DNA of 8,406 nucleotides from Bifidobacterium breve (lineage in GTDB: Bacteria; Actinomycetota; Acidimicrobiia; Acidimicrobiales; Ilumatobacteraceae): contig CALPPK020000031.1 of NCBI GenBank assembly GCA_943325435.2, positions 1 to 8,406 on the forward strand. Direction: 5' to 3'. Position numbers and translations under genes: made by a program. Positions 1 through 6,674 of this stretch are shown here, one piece after another. The stretch's first letter is position 1; each line of letters begins with the position of its first letter. The notes beneath the pieces are model-generated. The model saw only the letters and a list, made by a program, of their open reading frames with translations. It did no database searches and was not told where the DNA came from.

Positions 1-810
1 GGTGATCCGATTCAGCGTGCTGAAGAAGTGCACCCGTTTCACGAAGTGATGTTGATGCTTGACGGGACTAAGGCGCCAACTGACGCCGATGAGATGGCAC
101 ACATGCGGGCGCAATATTTCGGAATGATTAGCGAAGTTGATTATCAACTTGGGAGACTCTTTGATGCGCTAGTGGAATCTGGTGAGTGGGACAACACAGT
201 CATTGTCATCACTGCTGATCATGCAGAGATGTTGGGTGATCATGGCTTACGCGAAAAAGTTGGTTATTGGGAAACAAGTCAGCACATCATAGGAATTGTT
301 GCTGACCCACGTCATTCAAGTGTTCACGGCACTGTGGTTGACAAGTTCACAGAGAACATTGACATCATGCCAACACTGTGCGAAGTGATGGACATCGCTA
401 TCCCGGCACAATGTGACGGTTTGCCATTAACGCATTTCGTCAACGGCACTGAACCGCCGTGGTGGCGCGATGCCACTCACTGGGAATACGACTGGCGTTT
501 TGCTCTTATTCCGGCTGACAGGTACGTGTGGCCATGGCGTCGGCGACTTGAACAACTCAACCTTGCAGTGCGTCGTAGTGTCACTCATGCGTACGTTCAA
601 TTCGGTGATGGTGATTTTTTGTGCTTCGACTTGGTGGCCGACAACACATGGCGCACATTAACTACTGATGCAGAAGTGATTTCAGAAAATGCACGCGCCA
701 TGTTGACGTGGCGCATGGAACATGCGAATAGAAATCTGACTGGATTCCTTGTTGAAGGTGGCGGTGTTGGCCGGTGGCCAGAAAACGTTGAGTGGCGAAC
801 TGAGTCTTAA
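1..810 (+). CDS. Sulfatase / phosphonate monoester hydrolase-like enzyme, C-terminal part
   Basis: The reading frame is open from base 1, so the start and the N-terminal half lie outside the window; 269 residues are visible. The alkaline-phosphatase superfamily signature is clear: a helix EVDYQLGRLFDALVESGEWD, then strand VIVITADHAEMLGDHGL at visible residues 67-83, where the Asp-His pair (73-74) corresponds to metal ligands in this family, followed by a REK-GYWE segment. The C-terminal end (a CFDLVADNTW-type segment, then a WRMEHANRNLTGFLV helix) resembles phosphonate monoester hydrolases and related broad-specificity sulfatases more than aryl-sulfatases. These enzymes hydrolyse sulfate or phosphate/phosphonate esters. 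The modified Cys or Ser nucleophile should be in the missing part, so substrate class cannot be decided here. The usual DHG is DHA. The stop codon overlaps that of the opposing nitroreductase gene. Confidence 0.85.
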   Translation, partial: GDPIQRAEEVHPFHEVMLMLDGTKAPTDADEMAHMRAQYFGMISEVDYQLGRLFDALVESGEWDNTVIVITADHAEMLGDHGLREKVGYWETSQHIIGIVADPRHSSVHGTVVDKFTENIDIMPTLCEVMDIAIPAQCDGLPLTHFVNGTEPPWWRDATHWEYDWRFALIPADRYVWPWRRRLEQLNLAVRRSVTHAYVQFGDGDFLCFDLVADNTWRTLTTDAEVISENARAMLTWRMEHANRNLTGFLVEGGGVGRWPENVEWRTES

Positions 811-1457
811 TCAGACCAGCGGTCATATTTGACCATTTGACTCAGTGGCGCTCGACGCAACGGACCGTGGTTACCCATGGGGTGACCAAGTGGAACCATG
901 GCGTATACGCCCCATGGCTCTGGTATCTCCAGTAATTCTCTTACCTTCACTTCGCTTGCAGAAATAAGAGTGGTGAGAACTCCGCCTAATCCTTCAGCGC
1001 GAGCAGCGAGCAACAAGTTCTGTACCGCCGGGTACAAGGATGCTCCGCCTACAACTGGTGTTCGTCCCAAGTTTCCATCAGTCACGAAAACTTCACGAGG
1101 ATCATGAATGAACATGATGACAACAGGGACATCAGCGAGTGATTCTGCGAGACGTGTGCCGACTGCAAGACCAGTGCGCGTTGCATCCACAATGTTCTCT
1201 GGCATTCCTTCAACACGTTTCATATTCATTTCAACGTATTTGGCCCATTCGGCTGCGTAAATCTCTCCGAGTTTTTGTTTCAGTGCACGGTCACGCACCG
1301 CGATGATGCGCCATGGCTGTCTGTTGCCACCACTTGGTGCCCAAATGGCAGCTTGTAACACGCGTTCAAGAGTTGCATCGTCCACAGGCTTATCGCTGAT
1401 GCGCCGAATGGATCGGGTGGTGGAAAGAATGGAATACAGATTGTCAGCGTCGCTCAT
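807..1457 (-). CDS. Nitroreductase family FMN-dependent oxidoreductase
   Basis: This 216-residue protein has the typical length and signatures of the nitroreductase fold. An N-terminal TTRSIRR segment (residues 13-19) supplies the basic FMN-phosphate contacts. It is followed by the LQAAIWAPSGGNRQPWRIIAV motif near residues 34-54. A central GASLYPAVQNLLLAARAEGLGG helix and a C-terminal IPEPWGVYAMVPLGHP segment close the flavin site. Members reduce nitroaromatics, quinones, flavins or other electron acceptors with NAD(P)H in the cytoplasm; no specific substrate can be read from the sequence. It is the last gene of a minus-strand run, 31 nt after the metallohydrolase-like gene. The ATG has no clear Shine-Dalgarno site but has a TAGATT hexamer six bases upstream, so it may also be read from a leaderless transcript. 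Its stop overlaps the stop of the convergent sulfatase-like gene. Confidence 0.92.
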   Translation of the reverse strand: MSDADNLYSILSTTRSIRRISDKPVDDATLERVLQAAIWAPSGGNRQPWRIIAVRDRALKQKLGEIYAAEWAKYVEMNMKRVEGMPENIVDATRTGLAVGTRLAESLADVPVVIMFIHDPREVFVTDGNLGRTPVVGGASLYPAVQNLLLAARAEGLGGVLTTLISASEVKVRELLEIPEPWGVYAMVPLGHPMGNHGPLRRAPLSQMVKYDRWSD

Positions 1458-1463
1458 GACTGC

Positions 1464-1469
1464 AATCTA
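1464..1469 (-). promoter_or_regulatory. Possible -10 box for a leaderless nitroreductase transcript
   Basis: On the minus strand the hexamer TAGATT fits the actinobacterial -10 pattern TAnnnT. It ends six bases before the ATG at 1457, the spacing expected if transcription starts at the A of the start codon. No Shine-Dalgarno site is seen. The box lies inside the 31-nt gap after the upstream gene. A match this short can occur by chance. Confidence 0.25.
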
Positions 1470-1488
1470 ATCGGTATGACGGCAGCCC

Positions 1489-1965
1489 TTAGCGTTGAGA
1501 CGCACTAGCTGGCCACGGCGACATCTCTAATCCGACACCTTGGTATACGCCATAAAGCAAGGCCGCATACTCAACAGAAATGTGCGCACGTGCAAGACGA
1601 ACAAGTTCATCTCGAAAGAGAATGCCGTGAGAATCGGCACCGACAATGACATGAGCTACTTCATGTAGAGCTGTAGCAGCAGTGGTGACTTTCCCCCGGA
1701 GACAAATTGTGTGTGACTCAATATCGGCAGATGCCAACGATGTACGAGTTGCTCGGCCAACGACTATCTGTGGCAAATCAATATCTTCTCTAGTGCACAC
1801 ATGTTGTAACCATTGTTCGATGTGATGCGAAGAAAAATTGCGGGAACCAAGCTCGTTATCGACGATGTCTTCGCATGCGTATGTCAGCGCTTGTTCGGCG
1901 GAGCATTTTTGGTATTTACTGGCGCGAGCAATTGCGATTTGAACAAACGTGTTGAGTGTGCTCAA
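1489..1965 (-). CDS. HExxH putative metallohydrolase (TIGR04338 / Rv0185-like)
   Basis: The 158-residue protein carries HEVAH at residues 101-105 and a His-Gly at 113-114 (HExxH-x7-H). The following FRDELVRL helix resembles the zincin core of SprT-like domains, where the third His precedes a HG..F segment. From memory, size and context match the actinobacterial TIGR04338 family (M. tuberculosis Rv0185), which sits next to a DUF2786 gene; function is not known. The predicted site suggests a zinc-dependent peptidase or hydrolase in the cytoplasm, since no signal peptide is seen. The TTG start at 1965 is chosen because it overlaps the TGA of the upstream gene (TTGA), has GGAG seven bases upstream, and gives a family-like length. 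The frame stays open further upstream to about 2244, but there it only shadows the DUF2786 gene and encodes Trp- and Arg-rich sequence. Confidence 0.82.
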   Translation of the reverse strand: MSTLNTFVQIAIARASKYQKCSAEQALTYACEDIVDNELGSRNFSSHHIEQWLQHVCTREDIDLPQIVVGRATRTSLASADIESHTICLRGKVTTAATALHEVAHVIVGADSHGILFRDELVRLARAHISVEYAALLYGVYQGVGLEMSPWPASASQR

Positions 1966-2639
1966 GTTAATTCTCCACGCACACCAGCAGTAAAAGACCG
2001 TCCAGAACCACCGAACCCACTGCCGGCTTGTCTGCCGTTGATGTATGCGCCAGAAGACGTGTCGCTGTAGGAATAACCACCACGTAGAGGTGGACCATTC
2101 ACGCGCAATTCGTGTTGAGCCCGTTTCATGCGATCTGCGAGTACTAATCCCGACCCAGGTGTTTCTGATACGTAGTCTTTGCGCGCAACAGAGAGTGATT
2201 CCTCTATGCCCAGTTGAAAACCCTTCCACCATGCAACACGCCACGACCTGTCGCCTCGTGGCAAGAGTCGTGCGCCCATTGCATCAGCTGCAGCGAACAA
2301 TGTGCGTGCTGCGAAAATATCTGCGGCACGTCCGTATAGAACAATGACGCATTGGTCTCCTTCGTCATCTGCGCGATAACCCGCGCATGAATGCAACAGC
2401 GCAATGGTGTACAAAATATTTTGACGACGGACGCGGTACAGCCCTCCGACCCGAACGCGTTCCACTACGACAGTGGTGTCTTCGTCTGGACGAGACGACT
2501 CGATGTCGGATTGCGTGAGACCATGTTTCTGCATCAGCTTTGACGCCATTGCAAGAGCTGATTCAGCTTCGGCCTGCGGGGTATTGGGGTGCTGAGCCAG
2601 ATTCAACATGGCATTGATACGGTCGCGCTGGTCGCTCAT
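1962..2639 (-). CDS. DUF2786 domain protein
   Basis: The first 45 residues (DRINAMLNLAQHP, then EAESALAMASKLMQKHGL) are a clear DUF2786 domain, a short helical domain of unknown function. About 135 mixed alpha/beta residues follow, including a segment WRVAWWKGFQLGIEESL near residues 133-149. The C-terminal 40 residues are rich in Gly and Ser and probably disordered. The total of 225 residues is close to what I recall for Rv0184 of M. tuberculosis (249 residues). I chose ATG at 2639 because the domain begins right after it; an in-frame start at 2711 would overlap the ABC ATPase gene and add an unrelated basic stretch. There is no good Shine-Dalgarno site, but TAGAGT lies seven bases before the ATG. 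It is coupled to the HExxH gene by a 4-nt overlap, and the two products may act together. DUF2786 occurs in bacterial and phage proteins; no activity should be assumed. Confidence 0.85.
   Translation of the reverse strand: MSDQRDRINAMLNLAQHPNTPQAEAESALAMASKLMQKHGLTQSDIESSRPDEDTTVVVERVRVGGLYRVRRQNILYTIALLHSCAGYRADDEGDQCVIVLYGRAADIFAARTLFAAADAMGARLLPRGDRSWRVAWWKGFQLGIEESLSVARKDYVSETPGSGLVLADRMKRAQHELRVNGPPLRGGYSYSDTSSGAYINGRQAGSGFGGSGRSFTAGVRGELT
1965..1976 (-). promoter_or_regulatory. Ribosome binding site and TTG start of the HExxH gene
   Basis: Minus-strand GGAGAA (1971-1976) lies at normal distance before TTG (1965-1963), and this TTG overlaps the preceding TGA stop as TTGA. This decides the start of the downstream gene and implies translational coupling between the two proteins. 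Confidence 0.7.
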
Positions 2640-2646
2640 TGCGCAA

Positions 2647-2652
2647 ACTCTA
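2647..2652 (-). promoter_or_regulatory. Possible -10 box for a leaderless DUF2786 transcript
   Basis: Minus-strand TAGAGT fits TAnnnT and ends seven bases before the ATG at 2639. It sits in the 25-nt gap after the ABC ATPase gene. If used, the DUF2786/HExxH/nitroreductase genes would have a promoter separate from that of the transporter. The evidence is a six-base match only. Confidence 0.22.
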
Positions 2653-2664
2653 CGTGTGGGGTGG

Positions 2665-3408
2665 TTAGTGGTTGAGGACGCTTGAAAGGAACGCACGCGT
2701 ACGTTCCTCAACCGGAGCTGAAATCACTTGTGATGGTGGGCCTTGTTCTACGATGACACCGCCATCCATAAACACAACTCGGTCTGCCACACCTTTTGCA
2801 AAGCCCATTTCGTGGGTAACGACCAACATGGTCATTCCTTCTTGAGCCAACGATTGCATCACTTGTAAAACTTCACCCACTAATTCGGGGTCAAGCGCGC
2901 TTGTTGCTTCGTCAAACAAGATGACGTCAGGGTTCATCGCGAGAGCACGAGCAATGGCAACGCGCTGCTGCTGCCCGCCAGATAGTTGTGCAGGATAGGC
3001 ATGGTCTTTTTCAACTAGACCAACACGCGCAAGAAGGCTATGTGCAATTGTTGTTGCTTCGTCTGCGCTTCTCTTCAATACTTTGCGTTGTGCAACACAG
3101 ACATTTTCTAAAGCAGTCATATGAGGAAACAAGTTGAACTGTTGGAAGACCATTCCAATGTGTGTTCGTGCTTCGTCAAGATCACAATCAATATCTGTAA
3201 GTTCGCGACCAAGAACTACAACAGTGCCGGCGGTTGGTGTTTCCAGCATGTTGACGCACCGCAACAGGGTGCTTTTCCCTGAACCGGATGGACCAATGAT
3301 GCAGACCACTTCACCACGTTGCACTTGAAGGTCAATACCTCGCAACACATGATTGTCGCCAAATGATTTATTGAGATCTGTGAGGTTGACAACAATGTCG
3401 GAGTTCAT
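2665..3408 (-). CDS. Polar amino-acid ABC transporter, ATP-binding subunit
   Basis: This 247-residue protein is a complete ABC ATPase of the GlnQ/HisP class. Visible motifs are Walker [10 protein letters not shown] (39-47), Q-loop FQQFNLFPH (88-96), signature [15 protein letters not shown] (142-156), Walker [15 protein letters not shown] (162-175) and the switch His in VVTHEMGFA (H199). It hydrolyses ATP on the cytoplasmic side to drive import by the permease encoded just upstream. The start is ATG at 3408, which overlaps the permease stop as ATGA, a common sign of coupled translation; GAAGG lies about ten bases upstream. An alternative GTG at 3441 would add 11 residues inside the permease gene and is less likely. 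The family normally measures 240-260 residues, so nothing is missing. The precise amino acid transported cannot be read from this subunit. Confidence 0.96.
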   Translation of the reverse strand: MNSDIVVNLTDLNKSFGDNHVLRGIDLQVQRGEVVCIIGPSGSGKSTLLRCVNMLETPTAGTVVVLGRELTDIDCDLDEARTHIGMVFQQFNLFPHMTALENVCVAQRKVLKRSADEATTIAHSLLARVGLVEKDHAYPAQLSGGQQQRVAIARALAMNPDVILFDEATSALDPELVGEVLQVMQSLAQEGMTMLVVTHEMGFAKGVADRVVFMDGGVIVEQGPPSQVISAPVEERTRAFLSSVLNH

Positions 3409-4196
3409 CGGCTCGCTGCCTTCTGGCGTCGTTCCATCCACGCAACAAGTTGAGTGAGGGGAAGCGTCATTGCTAAGTACACAAGACCAGCGACGATTAG
3501 TGGAGTTGCATTTGCAGTGCTATTCACGCCATCTCGACCAAAACGAGCAAGGTCTTTAGTAGCTGCGGTAACGCCAAGCACGGAGATAAGTGATGTGTCC
3601 TTAATGAGAAGAACAAATTCATTAGTAAGTGGTGGCACGATGATGCGTAATGCTTGCGGAATGATGATTGTTATCATTGCGCGCGAATAGGACATGCCCA
3701 ATGAGCGTGCTGCTTCCATTTGCCCTTTGGGCACGGCTTCAATGCCGGCGCGAATGGTTTCTGCCATGTAGGCACTGGCAACCAGCGATAAGGGGATTGC
3801 GCCTTGAAGATACGGATTTGGCCAGTGCCAGCCTGTGGCGATTGGTATACCAAACCCAAGAATGAGAAGAGTTACAAGAAGCGGAATACCGCGAAAGATT
3901 TCGATATAGGTTGCTGCAAACCAGCGATATGGGCGAATAGTGCTGAGACGCATAAGCGCGAACAACAGACCGAATGACATTCCTCCGGTGAAGCCGAGCA
4001 CTGTAAAGACAACAGTGTTCTTGGCTGCCTTAGTAAGAATATTTGGGAATTGGTCTTTGACAATGCTCCAGCGGAACATTGCATTTCCCAGACGTCCCCA
4101 ATCGATGAAGAGGATCACGACAATCAGGATTGCAATACTGATTATGTACATGAAGTAACGCATGTACATAGCTTTTTTGCGTTTACTGAGTGCCAT
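3405..4196 (-). CDS. Polar amino-acid ABC transporter, permease subunit
   Basis: The 263-residue membrane protein has the His/Glu/Gln/Arg permease pattern. A first hydrophobic helix spans about residues 13-31, then come helices around 62-82, 96-118 and 133-146, and two near the C-terminus. The conserved segment [10 protein letters not shown] (101-110) and the EAA cytoplasmic loop (about 148-174, [12 protein letters not shown] then [14 protein letters not shown]) contact the ATPase. Only one permease gene is present, so the channel is presumably a homodimer. The ATG at 4196 is preceded by a purine-rich GAGGG. The gene lies 44 nt after the binding-protein gene, with a small hairpin at the junction, and overlaps the ATPase gene by 4 nt. 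Confidence 0.95.
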   Translation of the reverse strand: MALSKRKKAMYMRYFMYIISIAILIVVILFIDWGRLGNAMFRWSIVKDQFPNILTKAAKNTVVFTVLGFTGGMSFGLLFALMRLSTIRPYRWFAATYIEIFRGIPLLVTLLILGFGIPIATGWHWPNPYLQGAIPLSLVASAYMAETIRAGIEAVPKGQMEAARSLGMSYSRAMITIIIPQALRIIVPPLTNEFVLLIKDTSLISVLGVTAATKDLARFGRDGVNSTANATPLIVAGLVYLAMTLPLTQLVAWMERRQKAASR

Positions 4197-4223
4197 GACC
4201 CTCTTCGTCGTTAGGTGTTAGTG

Positions 4224-4249
4224 ATTGGTTTGATCAGAGATCAGCCAAT
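4224..4249 (-). other. Stem-loop at the end of the binding-protein gene
   Basis: An interrupted inverted repeat forms a hairpin: ATTGG (4224-4228) pairs with CCAAT (4245-4249), and the inner arms TGATC (4231-4235) and GATCA (4239-4243) enclose a three-base loop. The arms are separated by a small TT/G internal mismatch. It covers the stop codon of the solute-binding protein and lies before the permease start. No T-run follows, so it is not a standard terminator. By analogy with other importer operons it could protect the upstream mRNA end and allow more binding protein than permease; that role is inference. Confidence 0.4.
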
Positions 4250-5026
4250 GAAGTACTTGTCGTAAATAGTTTTGTAAGAACCATCGGCTTTGAGATCCGC
4301 GATTCCCTTATTCAGAACTTCGAGAAGTGCAGTGTTGGTTGTTTCAACAGCAAATCCGTACTGCTCCGGAGTGTCTTCGAACTTGATAGAAACCGTTGAA
4401 GTTCCTTGCTTGTCGGCACGTTCTTTGTTGATGAGGTAATCCTGAAGAACTCCATCTACCTGACCAGATTCAAGAGCGAGGAACATTGCGGATGCTTCGT
4501 CGAAAGACTGAATCTTCGATGAGGTTGCATTCTCCTTTGCAAATGTTTCACCAGTTGTTCCGGTTTGTACGGCAATGGTCTTTCCTGCGAGTGATTCAAG
4601 AGTCGTGTACTTGGTTGCATCGTCTGAACGAACAAGTACTGACTGGAAAGCATCAAAGTAACTGTCTGTGAAGGCCGCAGCTTTAGCGCGCTCTGGGGTA
4701 ATTGTCATTGAAGATGCAACCATGTCGCATGTTCCTGCAGCTGGTGCTAGCCAGATTCCGTCGAATGGTTGCACGGTGACTTCAAGCTCGAGGCTATTTG
4801 CTTCTGCGATCTTGCGAACGACATCCATGTCGAACCCAGTCCAAACGCCATTGGCGTCTTGGAACTCAAATGGTTCGTATGGTGCATCGGAGCACACAGT
4901 GAGTTTGCCTTCAGCAATGGTGCTGAGAGCTCCATCGGAAGTTGTTGAAGAATCGCTACCGCCGCATGCTGCGACGACGAATGAAAGTGCTGCAAGCGAT
5001 GCAAGCAGGCGGGTGGTACGTGCCAT
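4241..5026 (-). CDS. Polar amino-acid ABC transporter, substrate-binding lipoprotein
   Basis: The 261-residue product starts with a lipoprotein signal: basic MARTTR, a hydrophobic core, and lipobox VAAC with Cys21, followed by a Ser/Thr/Gly linker. Residues about 41-258 form an SBP family 3 domain. Visible markers are VCSDAPYEPFEF (44-55), GFDMDVV (64-70), MTITPERAKA (107-116), where R113 would bind the ligand carboxylate, and D196 in GVLQDYLI, which usually binds the ligand amino group. Cys45 and Cys100 could form a disulfide outside the cell. It captures an amino acid and delivers it to the permease/ATPase encoded downstream. The ATG at 5026 is chosen because AGGAG lies five bases upstream and the signal peptide starts there; a longer frame to 5125 would run through the promoter region. 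It is the first gene of its run. Confidence 0.95.
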   Translation of the reverse strand: MARTTRLLASLAALSFVVAACGGSDSSTTSDGALSTIAEGKLTVCSDAPYEPFEFQDANGVWTGFDMDVVRKIAEANSLELEVTVQPFDGIWLAPAAGTCDMVASSMTITPERAKAAAFTDSYFDAFQSVLVRSDDATKYTTLESLAGKTIAVQTGTTGETFAKENATSSKIQSFDEASAMFLALESGQVDGVLQDYLINKERADKQGTSTVSIKFEDTPEQYGFAVETTNTALLEVLNKGIADLKADGSYKTIYDKYFIG

Positions 5027-5065
5027 GGTGACTCCTAGGGGTGTCGTTGGAAATGTTTCTACGAC

Positions 5066-5094
5066 CTTAGACCACAGCGAGGCATGACCTTCAA
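5066..5094 (-). promoter_or_regulatory. Candidate promoter of the amino-acid importer operon
   Basis: Reading the minus strand, TTGAAG (5094-5089) and TCTAAG (5071-5066) are separated by 17 bases. Each matches four of six bases of the -35 and -10 consensus. Transcription would begin near 5059 and give a leader of roughly 33 nt carrying the strong AGGAG site at 5032-5036. The 108-nt gap between the cupredoxin and binding-protein genes is the longest in the importer run and the natural place for its promoter. Confidence 0.35.
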
Positions 5095-5134
5095 GGAGCC
5101 CTACAGCACCCAAGAGAACGGGCAATTACGGCAG

Positions 5135-5527
5135 CTAGGTGACCGTGATTATGACGGTTTCGTGACCCGTAACAGTGCACGTGGCCTCAAATATGCCGGT
5201 CCGTTTGAAGGTGTATCGGCCAGTCTCGCCAGGCCTTAGAACAAGAAAGGTGTAGGTGTGAGTTGCAACGTCATTATTTGTGACCTCGAGAGTGTCTCCA
5301 ACTTTCATGTTCAGTTTGCTTGGAAGAGGATTCGCGACGTCGTTGCCGGCAGCTACTGCAGCGGCCGTACCTTGTGTGATGGTGTACGAATACAGGTGAT
5401 GTGAAGGGCGACCCATAAGGACGACGACCAACACCACCGGAAGGATGACAATCAAGAAGATGATTGCGATCCATCCGGCAGTAGGTCGCTGCTGCTCTAC
5501 AGCAATGGTCTCAATTGAGCTGGTCAG
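5135..5527 (-). CDS. Membrane-anchored cupredoxin-like protein, probable CTG start
   Basis: The 130-residue protein has a short N-terminal tail, one transmembrane helix (about 19-39, WIAIIFLIVILPVVLVVVLMG) and an outer domain of about 90 residues. That domain has the cupredoxin pattern: KVGDTLEVTNND, then ATHTYTF with H90, then GRYTFKRTGIFEATCTVTGHE with C117 and H122. These would be the His, Cys and His copper ligands; the spacing is C-x4-H and there is no Met after the last His, so the site is atypical. It follows the SCO and PCuAC genes and probably binds or carries copper on the outer membrane face. No ATG or GTG exists before the helix. A TTG at 5455 would begin inside the helix. CTG at 5527 overlaps the PCuAC stop as CTGA and has GAGG seven bases upstream, so I prefer it. 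ATT codons at 5515 and 5506 are less likely. Confidence 0.75.
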   Translation of the reverse strand: MTSSIETIAVEQQRPTAGWIAIIFLIVILPVVLVVVLMGRPSHHLYSYTITQGTAAAVAAGNDVANPLPSKLNMKVGDTLEVTNNDVATHTYTFLVLRPGETGRYTFKRTGIFEATCTVTGHETVIITVT

Positions 5528-6072
5528 GGGGCATCCTCAAGGACAGGCACATCGACAACGACTGCACCAGCTTTGGTGAATGTCAGTGTGACTTTGAATG
5601 TCTCACCAGTGAGAAGTGGCTTCACCAGTTTCATCAACATGACGTGGTACCCGCCTGGCTTGAGCTCAAGAGCAGTTCCCGCAACGATGTCGATGTGATC
5701 AACTTCTTTCATTGTCATCGCTGACGAATCCATGGTGGTGCTCGGTGATCCGGCCATTGTTGACGCAGTTGACATGCCGTTTTCTACTGGGACCATCTCG
5801 TGAATTTGTGCCATCGCTGCAACACTTGAATCAACCATTGCGCTTACAAGTGTGTCATCGGCGTCGCTATTGATTGTTAAGTACGCAGCGCCCATGTCAG
5901 TTGCATCCGGACTTGTGCGTGCCCATTGGCCAGACACGGTGATAACTGGTGTTGCTGGTGTACCTGCGACGGTTGTATCTGAAGCAGAATCGCTTCCGCC
6001 ACAAGAAACAAGCGTTGAGAGCCCAATAGCTAGGAGCGTTCCTAGTACGAGTCGGGGTGTTTTTGTTTTCAT
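5524..6072 (-). CDS. PCuAC-type copper chaperone lipoprotein (DUF461)
   Basis: This 182-residue protein begins with a lipoprotein signal (MKTKTPR, hydrophobic core, lipobox LVSC with Cys24) and a Ser/Thr-rich linker. The PCuAC domain follows from about residue 43. It shows ISGQWAR-like VSGQWARTSP, GAAYLTI (61-67), the ligand segment IHEMVPVENGM (90-100) and the hallmark LKPGGYHVMLM (137-147) with H143 and M145. Copper(I) is normally bound by the conserved His/Met set here, and the protein passes copper to the CuA site of cytochrome oxidase, often together with SCO. Between M100 and M119 there is an extra Met-, Ser- and Thr-rich stretch of about 18 residues not usual in the family. The gene starts 5 nt after the SCO stop; the purine-rich end of the SCO gene may serve as ribosome binding site. 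It overlaps the cupredoxin gene by 4 nt. Confidence 0.93.
   Translation of the reverse strand: MKTKTPRLVLGTLLAIGLSTLVSCGGSDSASDTTVAGTPATPVITVSGQWARTSPDATDMGAAYLTINSDADDTLVSAMVDSSVAAMAQIHEMVPVENGMSTASTMAGSPSTTMDSSAMTMKEVDHIDIVAGTALELKPGGYHVMLMKLVKPLLTGETFKVTLTFTKAGAVVVDVPVLEDAP
5525..5538 (-). promoter_or_regulatory. Ribosome binding site and CTG start of the cupredoxin gene
   Basis: Minus-strand GAGG (5535-5538) is seven bases before CTG (5527-5525), which overlaps the PCuAC stop TGA as CTGA. The arrangement mirrors the TTGA junction at 1962-1965 and the ATGA junction at 3405-3408 in the same window, which supports use of this rare start codon. Confidence 0.5.
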
Positions 6073-6077
6073 GTTGT

Positions 6078-6674
6078 CTACTTTCTTTCTGTAAGGAGAA
6101 TCTTTAGGTCGTGCGCCATCGAGACCGAGTCAAGGCCGAACGGCCATTCCACAACGACATTGCCTGTGGAGTCAACGACATAGGCAGTGCCGCCGTGAAC
6201 AACTTGAATTTCACCGTCAACATTTGTGACTGATGATGTCGCTTGAAACAATTCTTCGACTGCACGAAGTTCGGCATCGGAGGTGGGAACAAGTGCGTGG
6301 TACCGATCAGAGAACGACGCAAGGTATCTATTGAGAATTTCGTCAGTGTCACGGTCGGGGTCAACCGTGATCATTGCTATGTCAACTTTTGAAGCAAGGT
6401 CGCCGATCTTCTTTTTGGCGTTCTTAATCGCAACCATTGTGGTGGGGCACAGGTCCGGGCAATGTGTGTAGCCGAAGTACACAATGAGAACTTCGCCGGC
6501 TGCAGGAACAAACGACATAGGTGTCGCTGTGCCGGCTTCGTGGACGGTGGCTGTACTGACATTCTTTGGCGACGGCGGGGTGTAGCCGTCGAGAGTGTCA
6601 TTTGAATTACTGCACGACACAAGTGCACTAGTAAGTAAAACCATGCCAATTACGACTGTTCGAATTCGTGTCAT
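6078..6674 (-). CDS. SCO1/SenC-family copper-binding lipoprotein
   Basis: With the ATG at 6674 the protein has 198 residues. It has a lipoprotein signal (MTRIRT, hydrophobic core, LVSC with Cys21) and a thioredoxin-like SCO domain. The copper-binding CPDLCP motif is at 72-77 (C72 and C76), preceded by VYFGYTHC. The later motif MITVDPDRDT is typical, and the conserved His is H159 in QVVHGGTAYVVD. SCO proteins load or reduce the CuA centre of cytochrome c oxidase on the outer membrane face. All metal ligands are present, so it should be functional. In-frame ATGs at 6692 and 6683 would add 6 or 3 residues; I favour 6674 because the signal peptide then begins with its basic residues and GAGATGG lies at fair distance, but 6692 cannot be excluded. 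It is the first gene of the copper cassette, with PCuAC 5 nt downstream. Confidence 0.93.
   Translation of the reverse strand: MTRIRTVVIGMVLLTSALVSCSNSNDTLDGYTPPSPKNVSTATVHEAGTATPMSFVPAAGEVLIVYFGYTHCPDLCPTTMVAIKNAKKKIGDLASKVDIAMITVDPDRDTDEILNRYLASFSDRYHALVPTSDAELRAVEELFQATSSVTNVDGEIQVVHGGTAYVVDSTGNVVVEWPFGLDSVSMAHDLKILLTERK

Noticed and set aside
821..834. GGTCA/TGACC hairpin as a terminator for the sulfatase-like gene
   Set aside because: The stem is only five base pairs and no T-run follows; it lies within conserved nitroreductase coding sequence, so chance is likely.
1966..2244. N-terminal extension of the HExxH gene on the minus strand
   Set aside because: It lies fully within the DUF2786 gene in another frame and encodes a Trp-, Cys- and Arg-rich sequence without family features. 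The TTG at 1965 with its ribosome binding site explains the start.
2640..2711. Longer start for the DUF2786 protein
   Set aside because: It would overlap the end of the ABC ATPase gene and add 24 residues unrelated to the domain, which begins right after the ATG at 2639.
4668..5087. Open frame on the plus strand across the binding-protein gene
   Set aside because: It is antisense to a clear SBP family 3 gene and shows no recognisable domain or ribosome binding site.
5027..5125. Longer start for the binding lipoprotein
   Set aside because: The ATG at 5026 has a strong AGGAG and opens a complete lipoprotein signal. The extension covers the likely promoter and would bury the signal peptide.
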